Source: an uncultured Erysipelotrichaceae bacterium (GTDB taxonomy: Bacteria > Bacillota_I > Bacilli_A > Erysipelotrichales > Erysipelotrichaceae). From it: 64,000 nucleotides of DNA. Numbering within the stretch: position 1 is the first letter of the stretch; every line of letters starts with the position of its first letter. Made by a program: the position numbers and the translations under genes. The stretch is taken from NCBI GenBank assembly GCA_934725085.1, contig CAKVAL010000006.1, positions 1 to 64,000 on the forward strand, given 5' to 3'. A model generated the notes under the pieces. The model was not told the DNA's origin. It did no database searches and saw nothing but the letters and a program-made list of their open reading frames with translations. This document shows positions 42,830-52,115 of the stretch, piece by piece.

Positions 42830-42858
42830 TTTATACCATTTTACCTAGAGAAGTTCAA
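42830..42858 (-). promoter_or_regulatory. Promoter of the toxin-partner unit
   Basis: On the minus strand, TTGAAC (42853-42858), 17 bases, then TATAAA (42830-42835) with a TG just before it. It lies inside the downstream one of two operator-like repeats. Confidence 0.7.
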
Positions 42859-42891
42859 TAAGTTGTTTATACCTTTTTACCTAAAGAAGTT
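42830..42891. repeat. Two 26-bp direct repeats over the toxin promoter
   Basis: Units at 42830-42855 and 42866-42891 agree in 24 of 26 positions (TTTATACC, then TTTTACCTA, then AGAAGTT), with a 36-bp period. One unit covers the -10 and spacer and the other lies upstream. Two such boxes fit cooperative binding by the XRE domain of the first gene. Confidence 0.8.
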
Positions 42892-42924
42892 TAAGAAAGA
42901 TGAGCTCTATATTTTACATTAATA

Positions 42925-43968
42925 CTATAGGTCATCAACAAGAGCTGTGCTTTTTGCATAAGCGGTACTTTTGGCCTCAAAGAAATCAGTTTTAACCATA
43001 TTGGCATTAGAATATTGACTAACCCAAGCCATACTATCTGGCTCTTTTTCAAAACCTGGAAAAAGTGGTGAATAACCAAGACTCATCCAACGTAAATTAC
43101 CAAGATAATGAATATAGTCACTTATCATGTCCTTGTTTAAACCTGGAACATCATCACCTATTACATAATGACCCCACTCAATCTCTTGACGAACACCTTC
43201 TTTCATCATAGAACGAAGCATTTCTATATTTTCTTCTGTAAAAAGCTCAGGATTTTCCTTCTGTAGTTCGCTGATGATATTGCGAAACAACCAAAGATGA
43301 GTATTCTCATCACGATTTATATAACGAATTTCCTGTGCTGAACCAGGCATTTTGCCATTTCGTGACAAGTTGTAGAAAAACATAAAACCACTATAGAAGT
43401 AGATACCCTCTAAAATAAAGTTAGCCATCATCACACGCAATAATGTTAAAGGATCTTTTTTAACTTGAAACTCATTATAACAATCACCAATAAAAGTATT
43501 ACGCCTTAAAAGATGCTTATCATTTTTCCATTGATACAAGATGTCATTTCTTTCCACAGGCGAACAAATAGTATCTAACATATAACTATAACTTTGAGAG
43601 TGGACACATTCCTGAAATGTCTGAATTGATAGACAAAGATTAACTTCATTTGCGGTAATATACTCGCCAATGTTTGGTAAGTTGGCAGTTTGTATTGAAT
43701 CAAGAAAAACTAAAAAGCTTAGAATCTTATCATATGCTGTGCGTTCTGTTTTCAATAAGTTTGGATAATCTTTAACATCTTGAGAAAGATTAATCTCCTC
43801 AGGTATCCAAAAGTTATTCATAGCCTGACGATACCAATCGCTAACCCATGGATACTTCATATTATTAAAATCATTTAGATTTGTAGTATTGCCACCAATC
43901 ATCCTACGAAGACGTACATCAATATCTCCATTGGGATTAAAAAGTGGTTTTTTCTTAATTTCTTCCAT
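42925..43968 (-). CDS. nrdB: Ribonucleoside-diphosphate reductase, beta (radical) subunit
   Basis: The beta subunit holds the di-iron/tyrosyl cofactor that starts nucleotide reduction. The metal ligands are in place: LDSIQTAN (Asp) near 88, ECVHSQSY (Glu, His and the radical Tyr four residues on) near 120, LEGIYFYSG (Glu) near 185 and RDENTHL (Glu, His) near 220. The C-terminus ends in STALVDDL, the tail that docks on NrdA. The 347-residue length is typical. It lies 10 bases after nrdA. Whether iron or manganese is used cannot be read, but no nrdI is adjacent. Confidence 0.94.
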   Translation of the reverse strand: MEEIKKKPLFNPNGDIDVRLRRMIGGNTTNLNDFNNMKYPWVSDWYRQAMNNFWIPEEINLSQDVKDYPNLLKTERTAYDKILSFLVFLDSIQTANLPNIGEYITANEVNLCLSIQTFQECVHSQSYSYMLDTICSPVERNDILYQWKNDKHLLRRNTFIGDCYNEFQVKKDPLTLLRVMMANFILEGIYFYSGFMFFYNLSRNGKMPGSAQEIRYINRDENTHLWLFRNIISELQKENPELFTEENIEMLRSMMKEGVRQEIEWGHYVIGDDVPGLNKDMISDYIHYLGNLRWMSLGYSPLFPGFEKEPDSMAWVSQYSNANMVKTDFFEAKSTAYAKSTALVDDL

Positions 43969-43978
43969 ATTATCCTCC

Positions 43979-46498
43979 TTATGCTGAACAACTATCGCAA
44001 TCCTCTACTTCAAGCGATTTGCTGCGGACATAGTATATGGTTTTTACACCAGCCTTCCAAGCTTCAATATATAGATTAAGAACCTGACGCATCGTAAATT
44101 CATTAGTAATATAAAGATTCATACTCTGAGCTTGATCAATATGACGCTGACGCACACCAGCTGCCTTTATAGACCAAGTTTGGTCAATTGTGTGAGCTGG
44201 CTTATAATACCACCATGTATTAATAGAAAGCTCAGGAGCAACTCTAGGCAACATGCTACCCTTCTTTTCTTCAAGAAAAAAACGTTTCATAACTGGATCA
44301 ACACCAGCTGTTGTACCAGACAATACTGAAGTACTAGATGTAGGTGCAATAGCTAAAAGATAAGCGTTACGCATTCCATTTTCACAAACACTCCTTTGTA
44401 ATTCTTTCCATTTTTCTGATGTATAACCACGCTTTTTAAAATAGTCACCATTTTGCCAATCACTACCATCAAATAGCTTATAAGAACCTCTTTCAATAGC
44501 TAAAGCATTGTCTGCTTTAATAGCAGCATAATTAATGCGTTCAAACACCTCATTTACAAACTTTAAGTGTTCTTCACTCTCCCACTTAATATTTCGCTTT
44601 GCGAGCATATGATGATAACCACTAACGCCAAGACCAATACTACGATACTTTTGATTAGTCAATCTTGCATATTCTAAAGGATAAAAATTTAGATCAATGA
44701 CATTATCCAAAACACGCACAGCTGTTTCCACTGTTTTCTCTATATACTCCTCATCCTCCACTGGAAGATTACCAAGAGATAGACTTGCAAGATTACATAC
44801 TACAAAATCACCAGGTCTTGTAGTAGTTAATAAGACAGTATCACCATTTTCAACAGAAATTTTTGTTGAAACATATTCAATTGGCGCCATATTTTGAGCA
44901 ATCTCAGTACATAAATTTGAACAATAAATCATACCAGCATGCCCATTAGGATTCATCCTATTGACAGTATCACGATTAAAAGCGAAAGGTGTTCCTGTTT
45001 CTACAGCACTACGTAGTATAAGACGCACAATATCCTTTACACTAACTGTGCGTTTACTAATATGCGAATCATTTACACAGTCATAATATCTTTTTTCCCA
45101 TTCCTCGCCATAATAATCTTCAAGTGAATAACCCTTTACAGTTAAGATTTCATGTGGGCACATTAAATGCCAAGGAGCATCAATATTTTCTTCTGCCAAC
45201 TTCCAAAATAAATCAGGATAACACACAGCAGGAAAAACATCATGAGCCTTCATGCGGTCATCGCCATTGTTGGTACGAAGCTGTAAAAACTCTGGCAAAT
45301 CCTTGTGCCATGCATCAAGATAGACAGCTACAGCACCCTGACGCATACCAAGTTGGTCAACCGCAACTGCTGTATCATTAACTAAACGAATCCATCGAAT
45401 AACGCCACCTGCAGCACCCTTAAAACCACGAATAGCACTACCGGTTGCCCTTACTTTACCAAAGTACATTCCCATACCGCCACCAAGCTTAGAAACCTTG
45501 GCGAAATTATCAAGGGAACGATAAATGCCATCCAAACTATCTGGAACCATATCAATGAAACAACTAGATAGTTGATGATATGGTTTTCTAGCATTTGACA
45601 TAGTTGGAGTTGCCATTGTAACTTCTAGCCGACTTAACATATCATAGGTACGCTTAACCCACTTCATACGATCTATCTTTTCATTCATACAAAGATGTAA
45701 CGCAATACCCATAAACATCTCCTGAGGTGTTTCTAAAGGGATATGGTTATGATCATGAATAACATAACGTTTCAATAATAAATCAAGTCCAGAATAAGTA
45801 AACAATTTATCACGATCTTCAACAATAAAACCCTCAGCCTCATCTATCTCTTTATGAGAGTAATGAGCAAGAATATAATCACCATAAAGTCCTTTATCAC
45901 ACATATAGCGAATTTTTTCATAAAGGCATGTAATGCCATATTTATTCATTACATTTGTAAGATTATTTTGAAAACTATAATTCAAAAGTCTTGACGCAAT
46001 AAACTCCCAATTCGGAGCTTCTGGTGTTGTTAGTTCAACCGCCGCTTTAACAAGAGCAGCATAACGTTCTTCTTCATTCATCGAAGGCTTATAAAAGCTA
46101 TCAAATTTAGCCTGAAGTGCACTTAAAGAATAACTTTCATCATTGAAATCACTTTGAACTATCCTCAAAAGCTCATCAAGCTTGTCATCACCAGAAACAG
46201 TTTCGATAATAGAAGCACGTGCCTGACGTAAAATAGAACGCTTTTCTCTATAAAGGATGTAGGCCTTAGCCACATCATACCAGCCATATTCCATAAGAAC
46301 ACGTTCTGCTTCATCTTGTACAAGTTCAACAGTTAGAGTCTCATCATTAGGTAGTCTAGACAATAGTGTTGTTAATAGTTTGGAAAGTTCTTCTTCATCA
46401 ATCTTTTTCCCCTGACTAACAAATGCTTTTTCTAAAGCGCTTTTTATCTTCCCTGGAATAAATTCAACAAGCTCACCATTTCTTTTTCTTATTTTCAT
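43979..46498 (-). CDS. nrdA: Ribonucleoside-diphosphate reductase, alpha (catalytic) subunit
   Basis: NrdA makes deoxyribonucleotides from ribonucleoside diphosphates in the cytoplasm. An ATP-cone domain occupies residues 1-90 (MKIRKRNGELVEFIPGKI), for allosteric control by ATP/dATP. Active-site cysteines are HQLSSC near 313 and SNLCTEI near 525. The C-terminal VEDCDSCSA carries the redox Cys pair that receives electrons. I chose ATG 46498, which begins the canonical ATP-cone; an ATG at 46519 has no ribosome binding site. The pair forms a class I enzyme requiring oxygen, interesting in an otherwise anaerobe-like genome. An oxygen-independent nrdD is not in the window. Confidence 0.94.
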   Translation of the reverse strand: MKIRKRNGELVEFIPGKIKSALEKAFVSQGKKIDEEELSKLLTTLLSRLPNDETLTVELVQDEAERVLMEYGWYDVAKAYILYREKRSILRQARASIIETVSGDDKLDELLRIVQSDFNDESYSLSALQAKFDSFYKPSMNEEERYAALVKAAVELTTPEAPNWEFIASRLLNYSFQNNLTNVMNKYGITCLYEKIRYMCDKGLYGDYILAHYSHKEIDEAEGFIVEDRDKLFTYSGLDLLLKRYVIHDHNHIPLETPQEMFMGIALHLCMNEKIDRMKWVKRTYDMLSRLEVTMATPTMSNARKPYHQLSSCFIDMVPDSLDGIYRSLDNFAKVSKLGGGMGMYFGKVRATGSAIRGFKGAAGGVIRWIRLVNDTAVAVDQLGMRQGAVAVYLDAWHKDLPEFLQLRTNNGDDRMKAHDVFPAVCYPDLFWKLAEENIDAPWHLMCPHEILTVKGYSLEDYYGEEWEKRYYDCVNDSHISKRTVSVKDIVRLILRSAVETGTPFAFNRDTVNRMNPNGHAGMIYCSNLCTEIAQNMAPIEYVSTKISVENGDTVLLTTTRPGDFVVCNLASLSLGNLPVEDEEYIEKTVETAVRVLDNVIDLNFYPLEYARLTNQKYRSIGLGVSGYHHMLAKRNIKWESEEHLKFVNEVFERINYAAIKADNALAIERGSYKLFDGSDWQNGDYFKKRGYTSEKWKELQRSVCENGMRNAYLLAIAPTSSTSVLSGTTAGVDPVMKRFFLEEKKGSMLPRVAPELSINTWWYYKPAHTIDQTWSIKAAGVRQRHIDQAQSMNLYITNEFTMRQVLNLYIEAWKAGVKTIYYVRSKSLEVEDCDSCSA

Positions 46499-46584
46499 AA
46501 TATATACTTCTTCCCTCATCTTGTTTAATGTATTGATACACCTTATTCTTATTTATAATTATTGTAGATTCATTAGATAGGGTA

Positions 46585-46613
46585 ATTATATTAGTAACAA
46601 GATATCGGGTCAA
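46585..46613 (-). promoter_or_regulatory. Promoter of nrdAB
   Basis: On the minus strand, TTGACC (46608-46613), 17 bases, then consensus TATAAT (46585-46590), about 85 bases before the start codon. No convincing pair of NrdR boxes is visible. Confidence 0.75.
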
Positions 46614-46704
46614 AGCATTTGCCCTTCATAAAATTGATGCATTATTTTAGCCTATATTTGTTACCTCTTTTTTTGACTTATTTAGTTGTTGCTACTTAAT
46701 GAAG

Positions 46705-46732
46705 TTTAAAAAAGGATCTACTTAAAGACCCT
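46705..46732 (-). terminator. Terminator of the peptide-utilisation operon
   Basis: AGGATCT (46713-46719) and AGACCCT (46726-46732) form a 7-bp stem with one G-T pair. On the minus strand it runs into TTTTTTAAAC. It overlaps the flavin reductase stop codon. Confidence 0.7.
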
Positions 46733-47203
46733 CTTAACCTCACAAACATACATATCATGATAATCTCTTTCAGGATACTGTCTATCAATGATTTCCTTAT
46801 CCAAGAAACAAGACTCATCAATTGTTTGACGATAAAGCACTTTTAATTCAAATGTTAAAGTAGCTTGTTTATAAGTTTTGACACCATCAATCTCAATTAC
46901 CTCAAGACCACTTTTCTTAATCTTATCTTTATCATTGTAGGCAGATAAAGTTCCTAGTAATGCAAGTTCCTTCTTGTATTCACCGCCAAAGAAAGATAAA
47001 GATAATTTTGAATTCTCAGTATCAATTAGCTTCTTAGTATAACGTTGTGGTCTAACATAAATAGTCACCACATTCTTACCCCACAAGAAACCCATGGTAC
47101 CCCAATTGGCAGTCATTGAATTAAATTCCTTGCCATCATCACAGTTTATCAACATCCACTCTTTACCAATCACAGTAAAAGGATCTAATTTAATCATTTC
47201 CAT
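46718..47203 (-). CDS. Flavin reductase-like protein
   Basis: The 161-residue protein has the FMN-binding split barrel of the flavin reductase family (EFNSMTANWGTMGFLWGKN, and VTIYVRPQRYTKKLI at residues 47-61). Such proteins reduce flavin with NAD(P)H or bind FMN themselves. Its role at the end of a peptide operon is unclear. I chose ATG 47203 because GAGG lies 6 bases before it; a GTG at 47215 is earlier and an ATG at 47197 later. It overlaps the peptidase gene by 14 bases. Confidence 0.85.
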   Translation of the reverse strand: MEMIKLDPFTVIGKEWMLINCDDGKEFNSMTANWGTMGFLWGKNVVTIYVRPQRYTKKLIDTENSKLSLSFFGGEYKKELALLGTLSAYNDKDKIKKSGLEVIEIDGVKTYKQATLTFELKVLYRQTIDESCFLDKEIIDRQYPERDYHDMYVCEVKRVFK

Positions 47204-48653
47204 TGATATCCTCACCCCTTATAAACTTACTAATATCTTGTGCTAATTCTTTAGTATTCTCTTCTGAGATATAAATCATATGACCTGACTTATAAGGTTT
47301 CATAAAGACACGACTATGATCTAAGCCAGCATGATCAATGGTGTAATAAACCATGCCAATCTCTGTACAATCATCATACCAACCATTCGCAAAGAAAACA
47401 CGCATTCCTCTTGAACCATTCATAGCCTCTCTTAGACGATAAGAAGTATTACCACCTTTTTCTTCAGTATTCCACTTATAAGTACCATCGCCCCAGAAAT
47501 TTCTAAAAGTTAAATATTGTCTATCCATCTTAACATTTAGTGAAGGCAAAATAGTACCATTTAAAGCACCGTAGAAGAAACCATCATATCTTTGAGCAGT
47601 AGCATCACCACCCTCTTGCTTTTCAATCTCTTCCGCAAAAGGAACAAGTAAAGGTCTAGTTAAACGACCATCATATCTACTAACAGATAAACCCTTATCC
47701 TTAACTACTTCTAATCTAAAACCCTTTTCATCAATCTTTAAAGCATGCATCTCTAAATAATGTCTAGAAACACCTGTATAGTACATAAGCTTTTGAATGA
47801 TTATTTCTCTTTCTTCACCCTTTAGTGCTTCACCCTTATATAAAGCTAATAGATAATCATTATCCGCAAACTTCTTTGCCTCTAAAGCGAATTCATCAAC
47901 ACTTTGATTACTTGGATGATTATGATACCAGTTAATAGCTGCGTATGTAGGGAAATATAAAACTGAACTTTCTACTTCTACACCTTCATTGAAGTACTTG
48001 CCAACAGTAACCGTATTACCAATTAAAATCAAACCATCAAACTTAATACCATAGCCTCTTTTAGCACCCATGCCACCACATGAGATACCAGCTGCAACCG
48101 CACACCTTGTACAACCATAGCTTTCTCCAGCTAAATACTTTGGAGAATTAAAACGATTATACTTTCTTAACCACTTTTCAATAAAAGTTAATAAAGCCTC
48201 CCCGTCTTCTTCAATCCCAAAGAAATCCTTAGCATGACTATCATCAAGTAATACACCAAAACCGGTACCAACAGGATCAATCACTACAATATCAGCCTCA
48301 TCTAATAGGCAATCAGGATTATCAATAACCTCATATGGTGGAAGAGAAGTCTCTCTATTTACTTCTTCATACTTAATACGCTTAGCACCAAAGAAACCAG
48401 CATGCACATACATGGAACTAGAACCAGGTCCTCCATTAAACGCAAAAATAACAGGTCTATTAGTTGTATCTACATCATCTCTAAAATAAGAATAAGAGAA
48501 TATAGATGCGATAGGATTACCATTCTCATAAAAAACATTATCTTCACATACGGTATGATACTTTATTTCAACTCCCTTTAAAGTAACACTACCATTTGAA
48601 GTAAAACATTTTGGCTCAAAAGTCTTTTGATCAAAATTCTCAGTATTATACAT
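47190..48653 (-). CDS. Serine carboxypeptidase, family S10
   Basis: The 487-residue enzyme removes C-terminal residues from peptides. Family markers are FAFNGGPGSSSMY (oxyanion region, residues about 69-81), the nucleophile in LAGESYGCTRCA (Ser near 176), and the catalytic His in SGHMIYIS near 465. S10 peptidases are rare outside eukaryotes but recur in gut Bacillota. No signal peptide is visible, so it is probably cytoplasmic. It lies 11 bases after the M24 gene. Tolerance of Pro in P1' is known for family members and fits the operon theme. Confidence 0.9.
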   Translation of the reverse strand: MYNTENFDQKTFEPKCFTSNGSVTLKGVEIKYHTVCEDNVFYENGNPIASIFSYSYFRDDVDTTNRPVIFAFNGGPGSSSMYVHAGFFGAKRIKYEEVNRETSLPPYEVIDNPDCLLDEADIVVIDPVGTGFGVLLDDSHAKDFFGIEEDGEALLTFIEKWLRKYNRFNSPKYLAGESYGCTRCAVAAGISCGGMGAKRGYGIKFDGLILIGNTVTVGKYFNEGVEVESSVLYFPTYAAINWYHNHPSNQSVDEFALEAKKFADNDYLLALYKGEALKGEEREIIIQKLMYYTGVSRHYLEMHALKIDEKGFRLEVVKDKGLSVSRYDGRLTRPLLVPFAEEIEKQEGGDATAQRYDGFFYGALNGTILPSLNVKMDRQYLTFRNFWGDGTYKWNTEEKGGNTSYRLREAMNGSRGMRVFFANGWYDDCTEIGMVYYTIDHAGLDHSRVFMKPYKSGHMIYISEENTKELAQDISKFIRGEDINGND

Positions 48654-48664
48654 GATGTCACCTT

Positions 48665-49801
48665 CTATAATTCTATCTCAAACAAATCCCTAGGGAAATT
48701 AGTTAAAAACTTAGCTCCATCTTCAGTCACAAGAATCATATCCTCAACTCTCATATAACCCTCATTCTTAAAGAACATCTTAGGCTCAGAACAGAAAATC
48801 ATACCAGGTTGTAAAACTAACTCATCACCTGGAACAAGGAAAGGAAGTTCATGAACTTCACTACCAATATGATGACCATTACCACCAGTCTCATCCCTTT
48901 TAAATCTTAGATAATCATAATAACCAAGTTCTTCAACCTTATCACAGATAAAACCATATAATTCACCAAACTTAGTAACACCAGGCACAATCTTACTTAA
49001 CATATAAGTCTCACCAGCTTGTAAGGCTTCATAGCCCTTCTTTACTAGTTCCGGAGCTCTACCTACATAAACCGTTCTACCCCAGTCACTACAATAGCCT
49101 CTGTCCATGTAGCCAATATCAAAGGCAATCATCGTACCCTCTACTAGCTTTCTATCATTCTCAAAAGGTTCAATTGCCAATGCGTTTTCGGTATTACGAG
49201 TCTTAAAACCACAAGTTGGAGGGAAGGACAAATCAGCCATGCCATTTTGAAGTCCATAGTCCACAATCATTCTTTCAGCATCAAACATTGTCATATCAGG
49301 TTTTAGATGCTTACAAACATACATCACCGCATCATCTGTAAACTTACCAAGTTTAGTCATCAAAGCAATCTCTTTCTCATCCTTGATTCTTCTTAAATCA
49401 TAGAAGATATCCTCAACCTCAATTAACTTAACCTTTAAAGTCTTTCTAAACCAAGCCTCACAATCTCTACCAATGCCAATCTTCTTACCATCAATTATCT
49501 TTGTAAGCTCATCTTCAAATTGATCCATATAAGAAACAACCACATCATTTAAAGTAGTATCAAAATGTTCCTTTAATAAAGGAGTAGTCAATATTGTAGA
49601 CTTACCCTCCTTATTTAAATAAACCATGGCCTCAGGAATAATCCTTGCTCCTGCCACTGGTTCATCCAAATTAAAACAATATCTTTGCCAAAAATATGAA
49701 TTAGACTCTACCACATATTGAAAATTAGCGCCAGAGGCGAACAATAAGCCATCTAAACCACTCTCATTTAACTTCTTAAGTATCTTTTCTCTTCTATTCA
49801 T
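48665..49801 (-). CDS. M24 metallopeptidase (Xaa-Pro peptidase type), copy 1
   Basis: The creatinase-like N-domain covers residues 1-130. The pita-bread catalytic domain has the metal ligands in AFDIGYMDRGYCSDWGRTVY (two Asp, near 220-240), HHIGSEVHELPF (His, near 310), and Glu in CSEPKMFF near 340 and in RVEDMILV near 355. This dinuclear-metal fold cleaves an N-terminal residue before Pro or a Xaa-Pro dipeptide. The gene is a tandem paralogue of the next one upstream and shares about the same length. No signal peptide: cytoplasmic. Confidence 0.9.
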   Translation of the reverse strand: MNRREKILKKLNESGLDGLLFASGANFQYVVESNSYFWQRYCFNLDEPVAGARIIPEAMVYLNKEGKSTILTTPLLKEHFDTTLNDVVVSYMDQFEDELTKIIDGKKIGIGRDCEAWFRKTLKVKLIEVEDIFYDLRRIKDEKEIALMTKLGKFTDDAVMYVCKHLKPDMTMFDAERMIVDYGLQNGMADLSFPPTCGFKTRNTENALAIEPFENDRKLVEGTMIAFDIGYMDRGYCSDWGRTVYVGRAPELVKKGYEALQAGETYMLSKIVPGVTKFGELYGFICDKVEELGYYDYLRFKRDETGGNGHHIGSEVHELPFLVPGDELVLQPGMIFCSEPKMFFKNEGYMRVEDMILVTEDGAKFLTNFPRDLFEIEL

Positions 49802-50958
49802 TATTTCACCTCAATCTCAAACAAGTCTCTAGGGAACTTAGTCAATATTTCAGCACCATCTTCTGTTATCAAGACAATATCCTCAACACGCATATACATT
49901 TCATTGGGAAACCACATCTTTGGTTCAACCGCAAAAGTCATCCCTGGTTTAATCACAAAATCAAAATCCTTATTAACCATAGGAAACTCGTGACAATCAA
50001 TACCAATCTGATGACCCAACATTTGAACATCCTTATAACGTAAATAATCAAGCATACCTAGTTCATCAACCTTCTTCATTACAAGACCATATAATTCATT
50101 AATATTAGTCTTATAAGGAACAATCTCACTGGCCATGTATTCGATTGATTTATTTAATGCCTCATAGCCCTTCTTACAAATATCAGGTGCCTTACCTACA
50201 TAAACACTTCTACCCCAGTCACTACAATAACCCTTATTCATATAACCAACATCAAAGGCAATACCAGTTTGAGGCTGTAGCTTCCATTCACGATCATAAT
50301 ACTCCACATCTTCAGTTGTGATAGTATTCTGGGTCTTAAAACCAACTGTTGGTGGAAAAGAGAAATCAGATACACCATGGTCATAACCATACTTAACTAA
50401 AAGAATTTCAGCCTCCCTTTGAGACATACCCATCTTTAGATTATTCACAACATACATTACCGCATCATCAGTAAACTTACACAATTCTCTTAATGTCTTA
50501 ATCTCATCATCTTCCTTAAAACATCTAATATCATTTAATAGGTTTTCGCCATCTACAATCTCAATATTACTATTGATATTTTTTAATATTTCACCAATAA
50601 ACTTGCTACAAGATACAGAAACACCAATTCGTTTTTCTTTAATAAAAGGAGCCAAAGCATCCTCAAATTGGTCCATATAGGAACAAGTCACATGACCTAA
50701 ATACTTCTTAGTAAAATAATCCTTATTATGATAGTTACAAATAATTTGATAATCACCCTTATTATTTAGATACAACAAAGCATCAGGCAAATTATAAGCA
50801 CTAGAAAAACCCATAATATTAGTATCACAACTTCTTTGCCACCAATAGTCAGTGGCATCTAAGATATATTGAAAATTAGCACCGGGGCCATAAACTACGG
50901 CCTCAACACCTTGTTTATTTAATTCTTTAATCGTCTTTAAAATTCTATCTTCTCTCAT
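49801..50958 (-). CDS. M24 metallopeptidase (Xaa-Pro peptidase type), copy 2
   Basis: The 385-residue paralogue of copy 1 carries the same catalytic layout: AFDVGYMNKGYCSDWGRSVY near 225-245, GHQIGIDCHEFPM near 315, AVEPKMWF near 345 and RVEDIVLI near 360. N-terminal creatinase domain at 1-135. The pair shares substantial identity along the length, so it arose by tandem duplication and may differ in the residue accepted before Pro. Its start overlaps the MFS gene end by 4 bases, and its stop shares a base with copy 1's start. Confidence 0.9.
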   Translation of the reverse strand: MREDRILKTIKELNKQGVEAVVYGPGANFQYILDATDYWWQRSCDTNIMGFSSAYNLPDALLYLNNKGDYQIICNYHNKDYFTKKYLGHVTCSYMDQFEDALAPFIKEKRIGVSVSCSKFIGEILKNINSNIEIVDGENLLNDIRCFKEDDEIKTLRELCKFTDDAVMYVVNNLKMGMSQREAEILLVKYGYDHGVSDFSFPPTVGFKTQNTITTEDVEYYDREWKLQPQTGIAFDVGYMNKGYCSDWGRSVYVGKAPDICKKGYEALNKSIEYMASEIVPYKTNINELYGLVMKKVDELGMLDYLRYKDVQMLGHQIGIDCHEFPMVNKDFDFVIKPGMTFAVEPKMWFPNEMYMRVEDIVLITEDGAEILTKFPRDLFEIEVK

Positions 50959-52115
50959 ACACGCTCACTTTCCTTATAGTTACTGATACTTAGGATGATA
51001 CATAAGCCAAAGGCTATAACTGATACTACAAAAGATGCCTTAGGGCCTACTGTATAGATTAGTCCTGCAAGTAATGAACCAAGTACCATACCAATTGATC
51101 TAACCGCATTAAACAAGCCAACTAACTCGCCATTGCTTCTAGTCTTATACTTAGTCATCATCGCCTGTTGTAAAGGAAGATAAATAGAATTCATCCCAAA
51201 GAACACAACGTTAATGATGATAAAAGGCACCATATCATCAATCACACAAACACCCACTAACATTAGAAATAACATCCCAAAGACTGGAATAATGGTCTTA
51301 AAAGTATTGGTCTTTAATAGTGCCATTGTGATTGTCCAATTCGCTATTAGGGCAATAACACCAACACCAGCCTTTAAGATACCGTTATAAGAACTAGGGA
51401 AGTTAAAGACATCCTTAATATAATAGTTAAAACACTGTTCATAACAAGTAGAGCCAAAACTTGAAATGGCTGCTACTATAAGAAACAAGAACACAAACTT
51501 AGTGATAATATCCTTAGAATCCACAAAGGCCTTAAAAGGATTTAAGTCTTCCTTATGAAGCTTAACATCATCGGTATCGCTATCGCCAAAGATTAACAAA
51601 CCAAGAAGTCCAATTAAGAATAAAGAAATACCCTGGATATAAAAGGTTCCCAATATATTCCAATCACCAAGAAAACCACCAATTAAGAAACCAAATGGTG
51701 ATACCACCATACTGACAGTGGCACAAATAGCCAAATCCTTACTAACATCCTTAGAATTCTTTAGACAATAGATTAACTGGGAAACTGATATACCAGATAA
51801 GAAAAAGCCTGCAACTAATCTTGCGATACATATCTCGATTTCACTCTTACTGATGCCGAAGAATACTTGCATCACACCATAGCCTAATAGGCCAATGGAT
51901 AAGATTTTGGCACCACCATACTTCTCTGATAACTTAGACCATAATGGTGAAAATAAGAAGTTGGTTAGGGCCATACAGGCAAAGGCCACCCCAAACATAT
52001 AATCATGAAGCCCCAACTCTTTAATGAAAGTTGGGGTTATAGGATGGGCAAAATTAGCTGCCAAAGAATATAAGAATATTAATAGAAATAATATTTTAGT
52101 AGAAACTCTTTTCAT
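50955..52115 (-). CDS. Major facilitator superfamily transporter
   Basis: The 386-residue carrier has about twelve helices. The first (FLLIFLYSLAANFAHPITP) is followed by the MFS loop motif between helices 2 and 3 (LFSPLWSKLSEKYGGAKIL, near 58-77). A similar loop between helices 8 and 9 is weaker. It belongs to the drug/metabolite:H+ group, but its place among peptidases suggests export of amino acids or uptake of small peptides. Direction is unknown. It overlaps both neighbours by 1-4 bases. Confidence 0.88.
   Translation of the reverse strand: MKRVSTKILFLLIFLYSLAANFAHPITPTFIKELGLHDYMFGVAFACMALTNFLFSPLWSKLSEKYGGAKILSIGLLGYGVMQVFFGISKSEIEICIARLVAGFFLSGISVSQLIYCLKNSKDVSKDLAICATVSMVVSPFGFLIGGFLGDWNILGTFYIQGISLFLIGLLGLLIFGDSDTDDVKLHKEDLNPFKAFVDSKDIITKFVFLFLIVAAISSFGSTCYEQCFNYYIKDVFNFPSSYNGILKAGVGVIALIANWTITMALLKTNTFKTIIPVFGMLFLMLVGVCVIDDMVPFIIINVVFFGMNSIYLPLQQAMMTKYKTRSNGELVGLFNAVRSIGMVLGSLLAGLIYTVGPKASFVVSVIAFGLCIILSISNYKESERV

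Noticed and set aside
43979..46519. Upstream ATG at 46519 as nrdA start
   Set aside because: It lacks a ribosome binding site and adds residues before the canonical ATP-cone start; kept only as an alternative.
46520..46717. NrdR box pair or cobalamin riboswitch before nrdA
   Set aside because: No convincing paired boxes or riboswitch core could be read; only a standard promoter is clear.
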